Shown here: positions 11,062-19,593 of the stretch, piece by piece
Numbering within the stretch: position 1 is the stretch's first letter
Layout: the number at the start of each line of letters is the position of its first letter
Assembly: GCA_000695325.1 (NCBI GenBank)
Contig: AVPN01001368.1
Coordinates: 1 to 23,560 of the forward strand
DNA: 23,560 nt
Source: Pleurobrachia bachei
Lineage: Eukaryota; Ctenophora; Tentaculata; Cydippida; Pleurobrachiidae
Direction: 5' to 3'
The notes under the pieces: generated by a model
What the model saw: only the letters and a program-made list of their open reading frames with translations
Databases searched by the model: none
What the model was told of the DNA's origin: nothing
Translations under genes and position numbers: made by a program

Positions 11062-11169
11062 GAATGATAGTAATTCGATAGACTCAGTAATAAAACTTGT
11101 ACTACATGCATAATTAAATGACTTACCAGTTCACGGTCGTTTAATATATATTATATTCGTTGAGAATAT

Positions 11170-11551
11170 TAGGTATGCTAAGAGAAAGAGATAGAGAGAG
11201 ACATATATTATAGAGAGGGAGAGAGGGGAGAAAGACAGAGAGATAGGTATTGCTGGTACACGAGGTTAGATTGTGTGTTACACCTCTTTGAGCGGTTTGT
11301 AAGCTACACTTTGTAAAAATAGCTTACCAAAGTAAAGGACCGTAGAGTAGTCAATGGCATTGTCTTAGCCCGCGTCATTGCCTTCCAAACACAGAGTCTG
11401 TGTCTGTAAAACACTGTAAAACACTGTTCAATTCTGTTACACTCTAAAGCGAGATTTTCGCTAGTCCTACTCCATGAGCTGATTGAGACGGATTTGTTAT
11501 GAGATTTAGTTGAGCCATACTCCGTCTGGAAAACTTCCAGATTTAATGTCC
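11170..11551. repeat. Dispersed ~390-bp repeat, copy A
   Basis: It starts with TAGGTATGCTAAGAGAAAGAG and a GA-rich head. It continues through conserved blocks (GAGGTTAGATTGTGTGTTACACC, here given as GGTTAGATTGTGTG; ACCGTAGAGTAGTCAATGG; CGAGATTTTCGCTAGTCCTA) and ends near TTTAATGTCC. The same blocks recur in order at 17091-17485. The small open frame on the minus strand of this copy is not kept in the other copy, so it is not coding. I see no terminal inverted repeats and no clear target duplication. It is likely a short non-autonomous element. Confidence 0.8.
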
Positions 11552-11643
11552 TACAAAGTCTAGAAACAAACAATGTGTATCTAATTGACCACGATTGAAT
11601 GAAGTTATGAACCAGTTATCTTGAGTTTGACCACAACCAGTTA

Positions 11644-11684
11644 ATTATATACGGTATACCATGGCCGTATACCGGTAATATAAT
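11644..11684. repeat. Imperfect long hairpin beside the first large repeat
   Basis: ATTATATACGGTATAC pairs with GTATACCGGTAATATAAT across a 7-base loop. It lies just left of the first 1.6-kb repeat copy and is not found left of the second. Confidence 0.55.
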
Positions 11685-11690
11685 TGCCAT

Positions 11691-13328
11691 TAAGTTAATC
11701 GTTCTCGGTAGAATTCTCTTTCGCGGTCAGTTAGACGTCCAATATTGAACCATTATTGGACCATATGGTTTACAGAAAGTGGATAAATAATCTATGACTC
11801 GAAATTTAACGAAATAAATTGGGCCATATGTTGTAACTGAAAACTAACCTTATTATAGATTATACTATGTATTGGTGACCATGAGAAACTATAGATCTCG
11901 TAGAAGAGATAAGATGGCAATTTCCTATTAATGTTGATACATCTTTAAATATAGCGGCACATAATATCGTTCAGCTCTCCACAATGCTGCACAATACGTT
12001 CTATAACAGTGTAGATGTGTATTGTCTATAGAGGACCGTTAACCCTGCAAAAGATATTTTGGAAGACTCTCCCCTCTCCCTCTCGCTGCCTGAGCGGGTT
12101 TTAGTTATCTACACTATTTGTTCAATCGTTATATATAAGGAGGACCGTTAACGCATAAACAGCAACCCTGCAAACGGTGATCGCTATTTTGGAAGACTCT
12201 TAAACTCTCTCTTTCTGCATATCTCTCTATCCCTCTCTTATATCTCTCTCTATCTCTCTTATATCCATGTCTCTCGCTCTCTAGCTCTGTAGTTGTCTGC
12301 ACTATATTTGTTCAATCTTTGTATAAAGTCTGTCCATTTAGTTGTGCCCTCCCTTTTCTGTTGTTAGATTTCTGGCAGCTCCCTGATTCTTTGTGCCATG
12401 GATTTGGTTTAAAATGCTTTGGTGAGATCGTGATTCTTGCAATTACTCGCCGAAATTTGTTAATTGTTCCACACTTCCATGTAATTAGCTACAATTACGA
12501 TCTTACCTCTTGAATGTTGGTTTCTGTGGTTTTTAATAGGAAACAGATAACCGACCGACACAAGTAAACAACCAATCAGAAATCGTTATTTAGGTCTCGT
12601 GACTGGATATCAGCCAATCAGTGACCAGTATTTCCTGATTCGGTCGGTTCCTGGCAATTTTATAGTTAGTAGCAGCAGCAATAATTTACCAGCTGCAGCG
12701 CTACTTCATCAGATTCGACGATCGCCAATTCAATAAATAATCACACTCAATAGTCACGCACAAAAGTTGACTTGTTCACAGTACTTCTTACAACTTTCTT
12801 TTCCTCTTATCTTGAGTCCGTGAACTTAGAATATTATAAAAAACAACGTTATCTAAAATTATCTTATTTTGGCTTCAGTCCACTGCCTTTAATTTATGTA
12901 ATTTACACATATATGGCATAATTTGGCTTATGAGAAATATTATTCTTGAATTGAGAAAGTACTTAGCTTGATTTAGTTGATACATGGCTAGGTTGGTCAT
13001 ATAGCCTCCTACATGGATTTTCATTGCTTTGTATGTCCCTGATTTTTCAACAGCTCACGTACCATTTACAATCTCTTGTGTATGTTAGAAAGGGCATGTA
13101 TTGAGACTTGTGTCTGAAGCCCGATTAGACGGGACGTCTCAAGCCTGTCTGGGCCAAATCCGTCTAAACGGTGTCGGTGCGGCTTCAGGACGATGCATCT
13201 GCGGCAAATGAGCATTTGCCGATATATTTAACAGGGCCTGATTAGTAGTATTTAGTAGTAGGGCCTGATATGTCTGAAAATTAGAGAGTTGCGATGATAT
13301 CAGGTCGTAATTAGTGCATGGTATCTTG
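11691..13328. repeat. Large direct non-coding repeat, copy 1 (~1.64 kb)
   Basis: It starts around the shared TCTCTTTCGCGGTCAGTT and ends around a shared GATGATATCAG…GGTATCTT. All main blocks recur in the same order at 13850-15609, some nearly identical over 80 or more bases (for example around 12430-12540). No open frame is conserved between copies. Inside it are a tandem duplication (12029-12325), a foldback with CCAAT-like sites (12553-12651) and a GTCT-rich end (13100-13190). It may be a segmental duplication or two copies of a non-autonomous element. I do not assign it to a family. Confidence 0.8.
12029..12325. repeat. Tandem duplication nested inside copy 1
   Basis: The order GAGGACCGTTAAC, CCCTGCAAA, ATTTTGGAAGACTCT, pyrimidine tract, TTGTTCAATC occurs twice head to tail with a period of roughly 120-170 bp. 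The same doubled arrangement is present in copy 2 at about 14188-14455, so it arose before the large duplication. Confidence 0.65.
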
Positions 13329-13849
13329 TTGTTGTTGTTGTTGAAAGCGGTTGGTGCATTTTGGGGCCTTTGTTAGGGGCCCACGGTTGACCATGAGAGG
13401 TTTCCCGGGTTTGGGATTTGCCACCGCTGGGGGTTAAAAGTGCACGTGAGTGACTGGGGCTGAAGAACTTGATTACCACCGAGATGTCGAGTTGCCGTGA
13501 GGCTTCTCGGTGGGTTTGAGGTGAATTGGGTGAGGACCGGAGCTACCCCGTGACAAGGTGAAGAAAGAGGGGGTCGCCCCGGTTTGATTAGAGTATTATT
13601 TTTAAGAATATAGCCAAAAGAAATGTCCTTAGTTTTGCTGTTCCTAGTTTTGGAGTTCCTTAATTTTTCTCCAGTCTTAAATTGTTGGACGGTGGTTTCT
13701 TTCATGATTATTACCGGGTTACTAGTGGTAGTACTACGGCAGTATAACAGCCCACCACGGTAATGTGATAATCTTAGAATATTCTCCTGACCTTCTCCAC
13801 AAAAAATTAGAAAATTCTGATTGGCCAATCGTTATGGTCCTCAAAGGGT
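13329..13849. other. Spacer between the two large repeats, GC-richer
   Basis: It starts with a (TTG)5-6 run at 13328-13343 and then turns much more GC-rich than its surroundings up to about 13580. A perfect hairpin CCACCGAGA/TCTCGGTGG with a 20-base loop lies at 13476-13513. The minus strand is open for 151 codons (13828-13373), but the protein has low-complexity NSKTRNSKTK and no domain I know. I cannot tell an inserted short element from a structured RNA or a chance open frame. Confidence 0.4.
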
Positions 13850-14700
13850 TAAGATAATTGGTCTCTGTAGAAATCTCTTTCGCGGTCAGTTATTATACGT
13901 CCAATATTGGACCAATATATTGGACCATATATGGTTTTACAGAAAGTGAATGATTAATTCATAACTCGAAATTTAACTAAATAAATTGGACCAGATGATT
14001 TTAATGGTAACTAACCTTATAACTTATACTGATGGTGACCATGAGATACTATAGATGGTGGAAGAGATAAGATGGCAATTTCCTATTAATGTTGATACAT
14101 CTTTAAATATAGCGGCACACATAATATCGTCCAGCTCTACACAATGCTGCACAATACGTTCTATATAACAGTGTATGTGTATTGTATAGAGGACCGTTAA
14201 CCCTGCAAAAGATATTTTGGAAGACTCTCTCCCTCTCCCTCTCGCTGCCTGAGCGGGTTTTAGTTGTCTGCACTATTTGTTCAATCGTTATATATAAAGA
14301 GGACCGTTAACGCATAAACAGCAACCCTGTTGCAAACGGTGATCGCTATTTTGGAAGACTCTTAAACTCTCTCTTATATCTATCTATTTATCTCTCCATA
14401 TCCATGTCTCTCGCTCTCTAGTTGTCTAGATATTTGTTCAATCTTTATATAAAGTCTGTCCATTTAGTTGTGCCCTCCCTTTTCTGCAGTTAGATTTCTG
14501 GCAGCTCCCTCTTTCCTGATTCTTTGTGCCATGGATTTGGTTTAAAATGCTTTGGTGAGATCGTGATTCTTGCAATTACTCGCCGAAATTTGTTAATTGT
14601 TCCACACTTCCATGTAATTAGCTACAATTACGATCTTACCTCTTGAATGTCATGGTTTCTGTGGTTTTTAATAGGAAACAGATAACTTCTGTACAATTGT

Positions 14701-14809
14701 CAGGAACCGACCGACACAAGTAAACGACCAATCAGAAATCGTTATTTAGGTCATTTGACTGGTTATCAGCCAATCAGGGACCAGTATTTCCTGATTCGGT
14801 CGGTTCCTG
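14701..14809. repeat. Foldback of ~109 bp with 14-bp perfect inverted ends
   Basis: CAGGAACCGACCGA at the left and TCGGTCGGTTCCTG at the right are exact reverse complements. Inner arms (ATCAGAAAT / ATTTCCTGAT) also pair with a one-base bulge. Two CCAATCAG CCAAT-box-like sites lie inside. The copy 1 equivalent (12553-12651) keeps only the inner ACCGACCGA/TCGGTCGGT part of the ends. Confidence 0.65.
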
Positions 14810-15269
14810 GCAATTTTATAGTTAGTAGCAGCAGCAATAATTAGCCAACTGCAGCGTTACTTCGTCAGATTCGACGATCGCTAATTCAATAATTGATCAC
14901 ACTCAATAGTCACGCACAAAAGTTAACTTGCTCACAGTACTTCTTACAACTTTCTTTTCCTTTTGAGTACATGAATTTAGAATATTATAAAAAAAACAAC
15001 GTTATCTAAAATTATCCTATTTTGGCTTCAGTCCACTGCCTGTAATTTATGTAATTTACGCATATATGGCATAATATAGCTCATGAGAACTATATTAATC
15101 TTGAATTGAGGAAAGTAGTTTGAATTTTGATTTAGTTGATACATGGCTAGGCTGCTCCCATTATAGCCCCCTGCATGGATTTGTATTGCTTTGCATCTCT
15201 CTGATCTTTCAACAGCTCACCATTTACAATCTCTTGTTTACGTAAGAACAGGCTTGAGACTTGTGTCTG

Positions 15270-15500
15270 AAGCCCGTTTAGACGGTACGTCTGAAACGGT
15301 CTGAAACTGTCTCTACCAGTTTAGACGGATCAGTTAGACGGGGTAGGGCAAAATCAGACGGAACCCAAACTCGTCTCAAGCACGTCTAAACGTCGCCAAT
15401 AGAAATTCTGTCTTCAGACCTACTGACTGAACCATCTCAATCCCGTCTGGGTCAAAATCCGTCTAGACGTGCGGCGGTGGAGCGGCTTCTAGACGACATA
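15270..15500. repeat. Dense GTCT/AGAC motif cluster
   Basis: By hand I count about 16 GTCT or AGAC tetramers in roughly 230 bases; random DNA would give about two. Many sit in the longer frame CGTCTAAACG or TTTAGACGG, in both orientations. One is the exact palindrome GTCTAGAC (15461-15468), which is the classic palindromic SMAD-binding element. Copy 1 has a shorter, sparser version. Confidence 0.65.
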
Positions 15501-15721
15501 GATGTCGACATCTGCGGCAAAATTGCCGATACGTTGAACAGGGCCTGATATGCCTGAAAATTAGTGAGCTACGATGATATCAGATTGTAATTATACTGCA
15601 AGGTATCTTAATAGCTCATCATAATGACGGTGTTTTACAGCTCGCGATCTTGTTTCCTTTCCTTTGTTTTGTGTGTGAGGGTGGGCTAGTAAATCATATA
15701 TCTCTCCAGTTTAGTTCACAT

Positions 15722-15771
15722 ATGCCGGAAGTGGTGGCGAGAAGGGTGTCATTGGTAGTGAAGGATCAAAG
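15722..15771 (+). CDS. Candidate small coding exon (MPEVVARRVSLVVKDQ…)
   Basis: An acceptor-like CATATATCTCTCCAG ends at 15708-15710, an ATG follows at 15722, and the frame stays open to a donor AAAG|GTGATC in phase 2. A 16-base AG…GTAAGT segment (15992-16007) would continue the frame with RPLESR and end in phase 0. Together they would make a 22-residue N-terminus. Support is only splice-site shape and phase, so this is a weak call. Confidence 0.2.
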
Positions 15772-16106
15772 GTGATCTGACACGGTAATTTATTGCATTG
15801 TCACATACAACACATAATTACCATCATGTCATGATACACACAATGTATGACACATGATAGACACACCAAGCATGTCTTATTGACAGAAAATCACTCATTA
15901 TATGAGTCATTTATGTCAATCATTATACATGCTAACATAGGTTTTCTATAATCATGATTTTAGATTGTGAAACAAAGATAAAAGTCGACAGACCTCTCGA
16001 GTCTCGGGTAAGTTAAAATTGTGAAATAGTCTGTACTGTCTGTCTGCATGGTGTCTTGTGGTTGGTCGTTTATGTTTGGAATACTTACTCTCTCACTTTC
16101 TCTTTC

Positions 16107-16108
<2 letters not shown>

Positions 16109-16145
<37 letters not shown>
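16109..16145. repeat. (GA)n microsatellite
   Basis: About 18 uninterrupted AG units on the plus strand, preceded by CT-rich and followed by TCTCTATCTC sequence. Confidence 0.9.
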
Positions 16146-16147
<2 letters not shown>

Positions 16148-16609
16148 CTATCTCTCTATCTCTCCATCTCTCTATCTCTTGTTACAATCTATTTAAAAAT
16201 GAATTAAATGTGCTGTATTTTTTATCTAATAATCGATTATTTATATGCACTGCATTATGAAACCACCGCGTAATGAAACCTAAATAAATCATAGATAATG
16301 ATTTACAATAATGAAATACGACTGTTATTATAATGACCACATCATCCGCCAAAAACAACATATATTATTTAATTACAAATGCACTATACTGTTTTGTGGT
16401 AACGCTAATTATCCGATCCGATCTGCCCGCGGTTCTGGTTAGACAAGAAGTAATTACAGTCACGGTCACTGTAATTTGTTTAGTAGTTTTAATAAAGCTA
16501 GGACCACTAATCGAAACAACATTTTTTGTTTCGGTTAGTTCAAGCTCCTGACTTTTGAGCGTTTTTGGGCTAGTCCCGCTTTTTCCTTTTTTAGGTCTGT
16601 GTATCTTTA

Positions 16610-16623
16610 GTTACCATAGCAAC
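16610..16623. promoter_or_regulatory. RFX X-box upstream of the 16750 exon
   Basis: GTTACC-AT-AGCAAC matches GTNRCC(N2)RGYAAC at every position. It is followed directly by a CCAAT (16622-16626) and lies about 140 bp upstream of the ATG, the usual place for a functional X-box. RFX factors switch on ciliary and sensory-cell genes in animals. Confidence 0.6.
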
Positions 16624-16703
16624 CAATTAAAATTAAAACCAAGGATACACGACATCATGATTAACATTCCACTTAAACCACCCTCCTAATTGAAAAAGAA
16701 TGC

Positions 16704-16710
16704 TATAAAA
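16704..16710 (+). promoter_or_regulatory. TATA box
   Basis: TATAAAA lies 40 bases upstream of the ATG at 16750, which would put transcription start near 16735 and leave a very short 5' UTR. The context (X-box, CCAAT, TATA, ATG in that order) looks like a compact promoter. Confidence 0.5.
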
Positions 16711-16749
16711 TCGTCACACTAAAGGAAGACCCCCTCCTCTCTCGTCACA

Positions 16750-16956
16750 ATGAGCTTTATGTGGAAATCAGTTCACACGGCTTGTATGTTCCAGTTTGAG
16801 CTCCAGAAGTTGGTGTCCTCTCAGCAGCAACAGCAACAACATGGTCTAAGCAGCAGCTCCTCTTCAGGGGCCGGGTCTACTAGTGAAGATCAGGATGTTA
16901 GTTTGGAACAGCAGCAGCTGTCTAATAATGTAACTGTAGAGGAGCCTTCAGCTGAG
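16750..16956 (+). CDS. First coding exon with poly-Gln and poly-Ser; candidate alternative N-terminus of the K2P-like gene
   Basis: The ATG has A at -3. Sixty-nine codons run to a good donor (GAG|GTGAGA) in phase 0. The protein reads MSFMWKSVHTACMFQFELQKLVSS, then six Gln, a run of Ser, acidic SEDQDVSLEQQQ and VTVEEPSAE: hydrophilic, unstructured, no domain. There is an in-frame stop upstream, so it starts here unless the internal acceptor-like TTCCAG at 16794 (also phase 0) is used. The next downstream plus-strand exon of matching phase is the membrane exon at 22943. That would mean a 6-kb intron containing the LINE fragment. It could instead start an unrelated gene. Confidence 0.5.
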
Positions 16957-17725
16957 GTGAGATATGTGTACAGTTTTATCATTTATTAACTTTTTTAATT
17001 ATTAATTATGTTAGAACATTCCTTTATCAGCCATGTTCTTTCGAAGAACGTTCATTGGAAAAGGTTAGGCTTTATGATCGTAGGTATGCTAAAGAGAAAG
17101 AGCTAAAGAGAAAGAGATAGAGAGGGGAGAACGAGATAGGCATATAGAGAGGGAGAGAGCTGAGAGGGGGAGAAAGACAGAGAGATCGATATTGCTGGCA
17201 CTGCACGAGGTTAGATTGTGTGTTACACCTCTTTGAGCGGTTTGTAAGCTACAGTTTGCAAAAAAGTTTTGCCTAAGGACCGTAGAGTAGTCAATGGCAT
17301 TGTCTTAGCCCGTGGCACTGCTTTCCAAGTTCCAAGCACAGAGTCTTTTGCGTAAACCACTGTAAAGCACTGTTCAATTCTGTTACACTCTACAGCGAGA
17401 TTTTCGCTAGTCCTACTCTATGAGCTGATTGCGATAGATTTAGTTGAGCCATAGTCCGTCTGGAAAACTTCCAGTTTTAATGTCCGGTTATATGTACTTT
17501 AGTAGGGTTATCCAACACGTACCCTGCAAAAGCATTCATCCTGATACAAGCAGGAAAAAGTTAAAATTATAGCTCTCTCCGGCCTCTCTCCCATCTTAGC
17601 AACATAACTTGCTCTCCCAACACTATAGTGGTTTGCGTTAACTACTTATAACTTTTTTTTGGAAAAGAGGTTTAAAATTATACCGATAACAATCAAATTA
17701 TATATAAGCACACTGTGGTAATAAA
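16957..17725. other. Non-coding, mostly the dispersed repeat and LINE 3' flank
   Basis: Outside the dispersed repeat (17091-17485), the DNA is AT-rich with a short T-run near 17650 and AATAAATTAA-type words at 17718-17745. The latter, on the minus strand, would lie at the 3' end of the LINE. No gene seen. Confidence 0.5.
17091..17485. repeat. Dispersed ~390-bp repeat, copy B
   Basis: Same orientation as copy A at 11170-11551, with longer GA-rich head sequence and several block-level length differences. It lies between the exon at 16750-16956 and the 3' end of the LINE fragment, within the possible long first intron of the channel gene. Ends: TAGGTATGCTAAAGAG at the left and TTTTAATGTCC at the right. 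Confidence 0.8.
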
Positions 17726-19081
17726 TTAAACATACAATAAATTAATATCTATACTACTGGAGTAGTATGGTGTAATTGTCTTCCCTCGATAACCCCTGAG
17801 GCTCACGATCAGAGTTTTGAGGAGACAGAACGATAGTCTCTGTCGGATATAGCGTACGGCGTCAGGGATAGATTGTTTGGTTTTCCCCGAAAGGAGAACT
17901 GCCAGTCTGCGGTAGAACCTTTCTGCTTCACGTCCCATAGAGAACACAATGGGGGTGAATGAGGCTTTCTCTACTTCCAAGATTCGTTCATTATATACCC
18001 TCTTTTTCTCTTTCTCATGAGATGCCAAGGCTGATGTCAATGACTTTTTGATGTTAGAGTCGGCACGTGAGTTAAACACTCTGATGTCAAGAAAGGTCTT
18101 GTCCATGTCAACCCATACCTTCCTCGCAGACACGTCAAGCCTGGCTTGATCTTCAGTGTTGGCACTCTTGTATTTGAATTTCTCTCCGGTGATGGGGAGG
18201 AGATGAGGTTCAATTGTGACGTCGGTGCATCCGGCCTCGGATAGGAGATTAGCAGTTAGGTCCCGTATTTGGTTGTGGCGGAGATGCACATAGCCACCAA
18301 GGGGACACGAGAGACAGTGCTCCATACTGTTAGGTTTTCCACACATACAGGTATGAGATATACCTTCAATGGGGAAATCATACCGTAGAGCCATCGCATC
18401 ATGAAACTCCCCTTTGTTGAGAAGGAAACCGTGTTCCGCGAGAGGGAGGGTTGTTACCCAGGTGGAAGCTCCGCGTTGACACAGCTCCTCATGAAGGCGT
18501 TGTTGTCGGGGGTCTAGCTCAGCTGCTGCAGTTACCAGGTCAGATTTTTGTTTTTCTCTCTTTGCCGTCAGAACTTTGTGCTTGGCAACGCTGAGATCAA
18601 CTGTAGCTCTGTCCGCTCTCTCTGAGGTAATATGAGTGTTCTGTTCGTTTATGAGTTCAGAGAGAGGGGCAGTAGCTTCGACAGATCTAGCATACTCAAG
18701 ATCCGCGATTTTGGTGGGATCAGATACGCCAATACCTCCATTCCTAGCAGGGAGACTGAAAATGTTTCTGTGGGTGTCGCTAAAGAGGGGAGTTATGGTT
18801 TTGGGAAGGAATAGAGTCCTGATGGTATGCTCCAGAGGGAGAAAGAGGTGCGATATGTTAGGTGTAGTACGCATCAAAAACAGCCACTTTTTAGATAATC
18901 CCACACAGAAAGCTGAGAAGGACGCTTGTGGTTCCGTTTCGGAGGCAGATGAAAGTTCCTCCAGCTGATGGCACCAGCCGCTCACTTGTTCTGAAACAAA
19001 CCGATCCCTGTAACTATCACAGCCAAGAGGGGCACCAAGGTACCTCGTTCCCTCAGTTATGATTTGGATGTTGCTATTGTT
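17726..19081 (-). CDS. LINE ORF C-terminal part: RT end, CCHC knuckle, restriction-like endonuclease
   Basis: The frame is open without a stop from 19081 to 17726, roughly 450 codons, but has no proper start; it is the 3' part of a longer ORF. Counting from the GTG at 18985, residues 213-227 hold C-x-C-x7-H-x3-C (CMCGKPNSMEHCLSC). A conserved GGYVHLRHNQIRD follows. Then comes a nuclease-like core with RLDV (Asp284) and FLDIRV (Asp300), placed like the PD…D pair of restriction-like LINE nucleases. The final MGREAERFYRRLA and RQRLSFCLL segments are typical of the family end. In living elements this region nicks DNA at the insertion site. Length and openness suggest a fairly young insertion. Confidence 0.72.
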   Translation of the reverse strand, partial: NNSNIQIITEGTRYLGAPLGCDSYRDRFVSEQVSGWCHQLEELSSASETEPQASFSAFCVGLSKKWLFLMRTTPNISHLFLPLEHTIRTLFLPKTITPLFSDTHRNIFSLPARNGGIGVSDPTKIADLEYARSVEATAPLSELINEQNTHITSERADRATVDLSVAKHKVLTAKREKQKSDLVTAAAELDPRQQRLHEELCQRGASTWVTTLPLAEHGFLLNKGEFHDAMALRYDFPIEGISHTCMCGKPNSMEHCLSCPLGGYVHLRHNQIRDLTANLLSEAGCTDVTIEPHLLPITGEKFKYKSANTEDQARLDVSARKVWVDMDKTFLDIRVFNSRADSNIKKSLTSALASHEKEKKRVYNERILEVEKASFTPIVFSMGREAERFYRRLAVLLSGKTKQSIPDAVRYIRQRLSFCLLKTLIVSLRGYRGKTITPYYSSSIDINLLYV

Positions 19082-19593
19082 TTAAACGCTGATTTCAAGG
19101 TTGAGATAAGGTCTTCATCTCCCCAGTCACATTGCAGTGGCTGGGCCTTCTGAAAATCGGGAATACGACAACAGTTGTGGCAGAACCATTGGTCATCAGA
19201 TAATTGAAGGTTAGAGAATTGTTGGTCAGATAATCGGGCACATTTTGGGTGGTACCATGACTGACATTGGTCACACTGAATCGATAAATAGGAGGGTGTA
19301 TCATCAACGAAACCTGTGGTACATGTAGGGCAGTTCAGGACAGTGTCCTTGGACGAAGAAAGTTGGGGACAGGATGCAGTTACGTCTGTGGACTTCGTCT
19401 CGTCTTGGGTGTGCCGTACGTTTCTCTTCTTCTTGCCATTATCTGCAACGACCATTGAGGCAGCCACAAGGACCACCTCAATAAATAGTTTTACGTTGTA
19501 GTTGATGAAAGTTTGAAACAAACATTTCTCAGTTAATTTCCATTTGGTGAACATTTCCCTGTAAATTATAGATCTTGTCGATACAGTAGTCAT
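19057..19593 (-). pseudogene. LINE ORF N-terminal part: PHD finger, truncated
   Basis: A C4HC3 PHD finger is clear: CPTC, CDQC, W-Y-H-x2-C and CHNC with the usual Trp (DQWFC) before the last pair. A basic stretch (GKKKRNVRH) precedes it. The likely element start is the Met at 19455 (MVVADNGKKK); the residues before it may be flank. The frame stops at 19057, just where the reverse transcriptase core is missing, so this is a deletion remnant. PHD fingers often read histone tails, and in a LINE the finger may guide the element to chromatin; that is inference. Confidence 0.7.

Larger units (their letters stand above)
8093..11169. other. About 3 kb with no gene seen
   Basis: The open frames here (for example 9883-10161 minus, 10151-10405 minus, 10647-10892 plus) lack splice context and coding character. 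Visible structure: a duplicated 14-mer ATGCTGTGATCCTA at 8589 and 8611; an inverted pair GGTCATAT/ATATGACC near 8640-8661; a pyrimidine-rich tract at 8738-8825; short TATTGTTCGG repeats near 10277-10320; a GATA/GAGA low-complexity tract at 10540-10640; and a hairpin at 11043-11061. A 19-base AG…GT segment at 9720-9738 could be a microexon, but nothing supports it. Confidence 0.45.
13850..15609. repeat. Large direct non-coding repeat, copy 2 (~1.76 kb)
   Basis: Direct copy of 11691-13328. It is about 120 bp longer, chiefly because its 15270-15500 part has an expanded block of GTCT/AGAC-containing motifs and because one end of its foldback is more complete (14701-14809). The best-conserved part is the middle. 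Spacing between the copies is about 520 bp. Confidence 0.8.
15610..16600. other. Non-coding flank of the second large repeat
   Basis: Apart from the two small candidate exons, it contains an AT-rich stretch with repeated CATGATACAC/ACACATGAT-type words at 15800-15870, a GA microsatellite at 16109-16145 and a hairpin at 16507-16538 (CTAATCGAAACAA paired with TTGTTTCGGTTAG, one mismatch). The open frame at 16333-16551 does not look coding. Confidence 0.45.
17726..19593 (-). mobile_element. LINE fragment with PHD finger and restriction-like endonuclease, reverse transcriptase core deleted
   Basis: Two minus-strand open frames in element order. The first carries a PHD finger. The second starts at the very end of a reverse transcriptase (GTRYLGAPLG, a thumb-border motif) and carries a CCHC knuckle and a nuclease-like domain. 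About a kilobase of reverse transcriptase palm and fingers that should lie between them is absent, with the junction near 19060-19085. The layout fits non-LTR retrotransposons of the restriction-like-endonuclease class (the R2/R4/NeSL/HERO side of the tree). Members with an N-terminal PHD finger occur in invertebrate genomes, to my knowledge. I cannot fix the outer ends or see a target duplication. Confidence 0.75.

Noticed and set aside
11304-11573. Minus-strand open frame in the dispersed repeat
   Set aside because: Not kept in the copy at 17091-17485.
12319-12513. Plus-strand open frame of 64 codons in the first large repeat
   Set aside because: The second copy of the repeat does not keep the frame, so it is chance.
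11691-15609. The two large direct repeats as long terminal repeats of one element
   Set aside because: The interval is only about 520 bp with no element genes, the ends show no clear family signature, and the copies differ in length and internal make-up. I leave the repeat unassigned.
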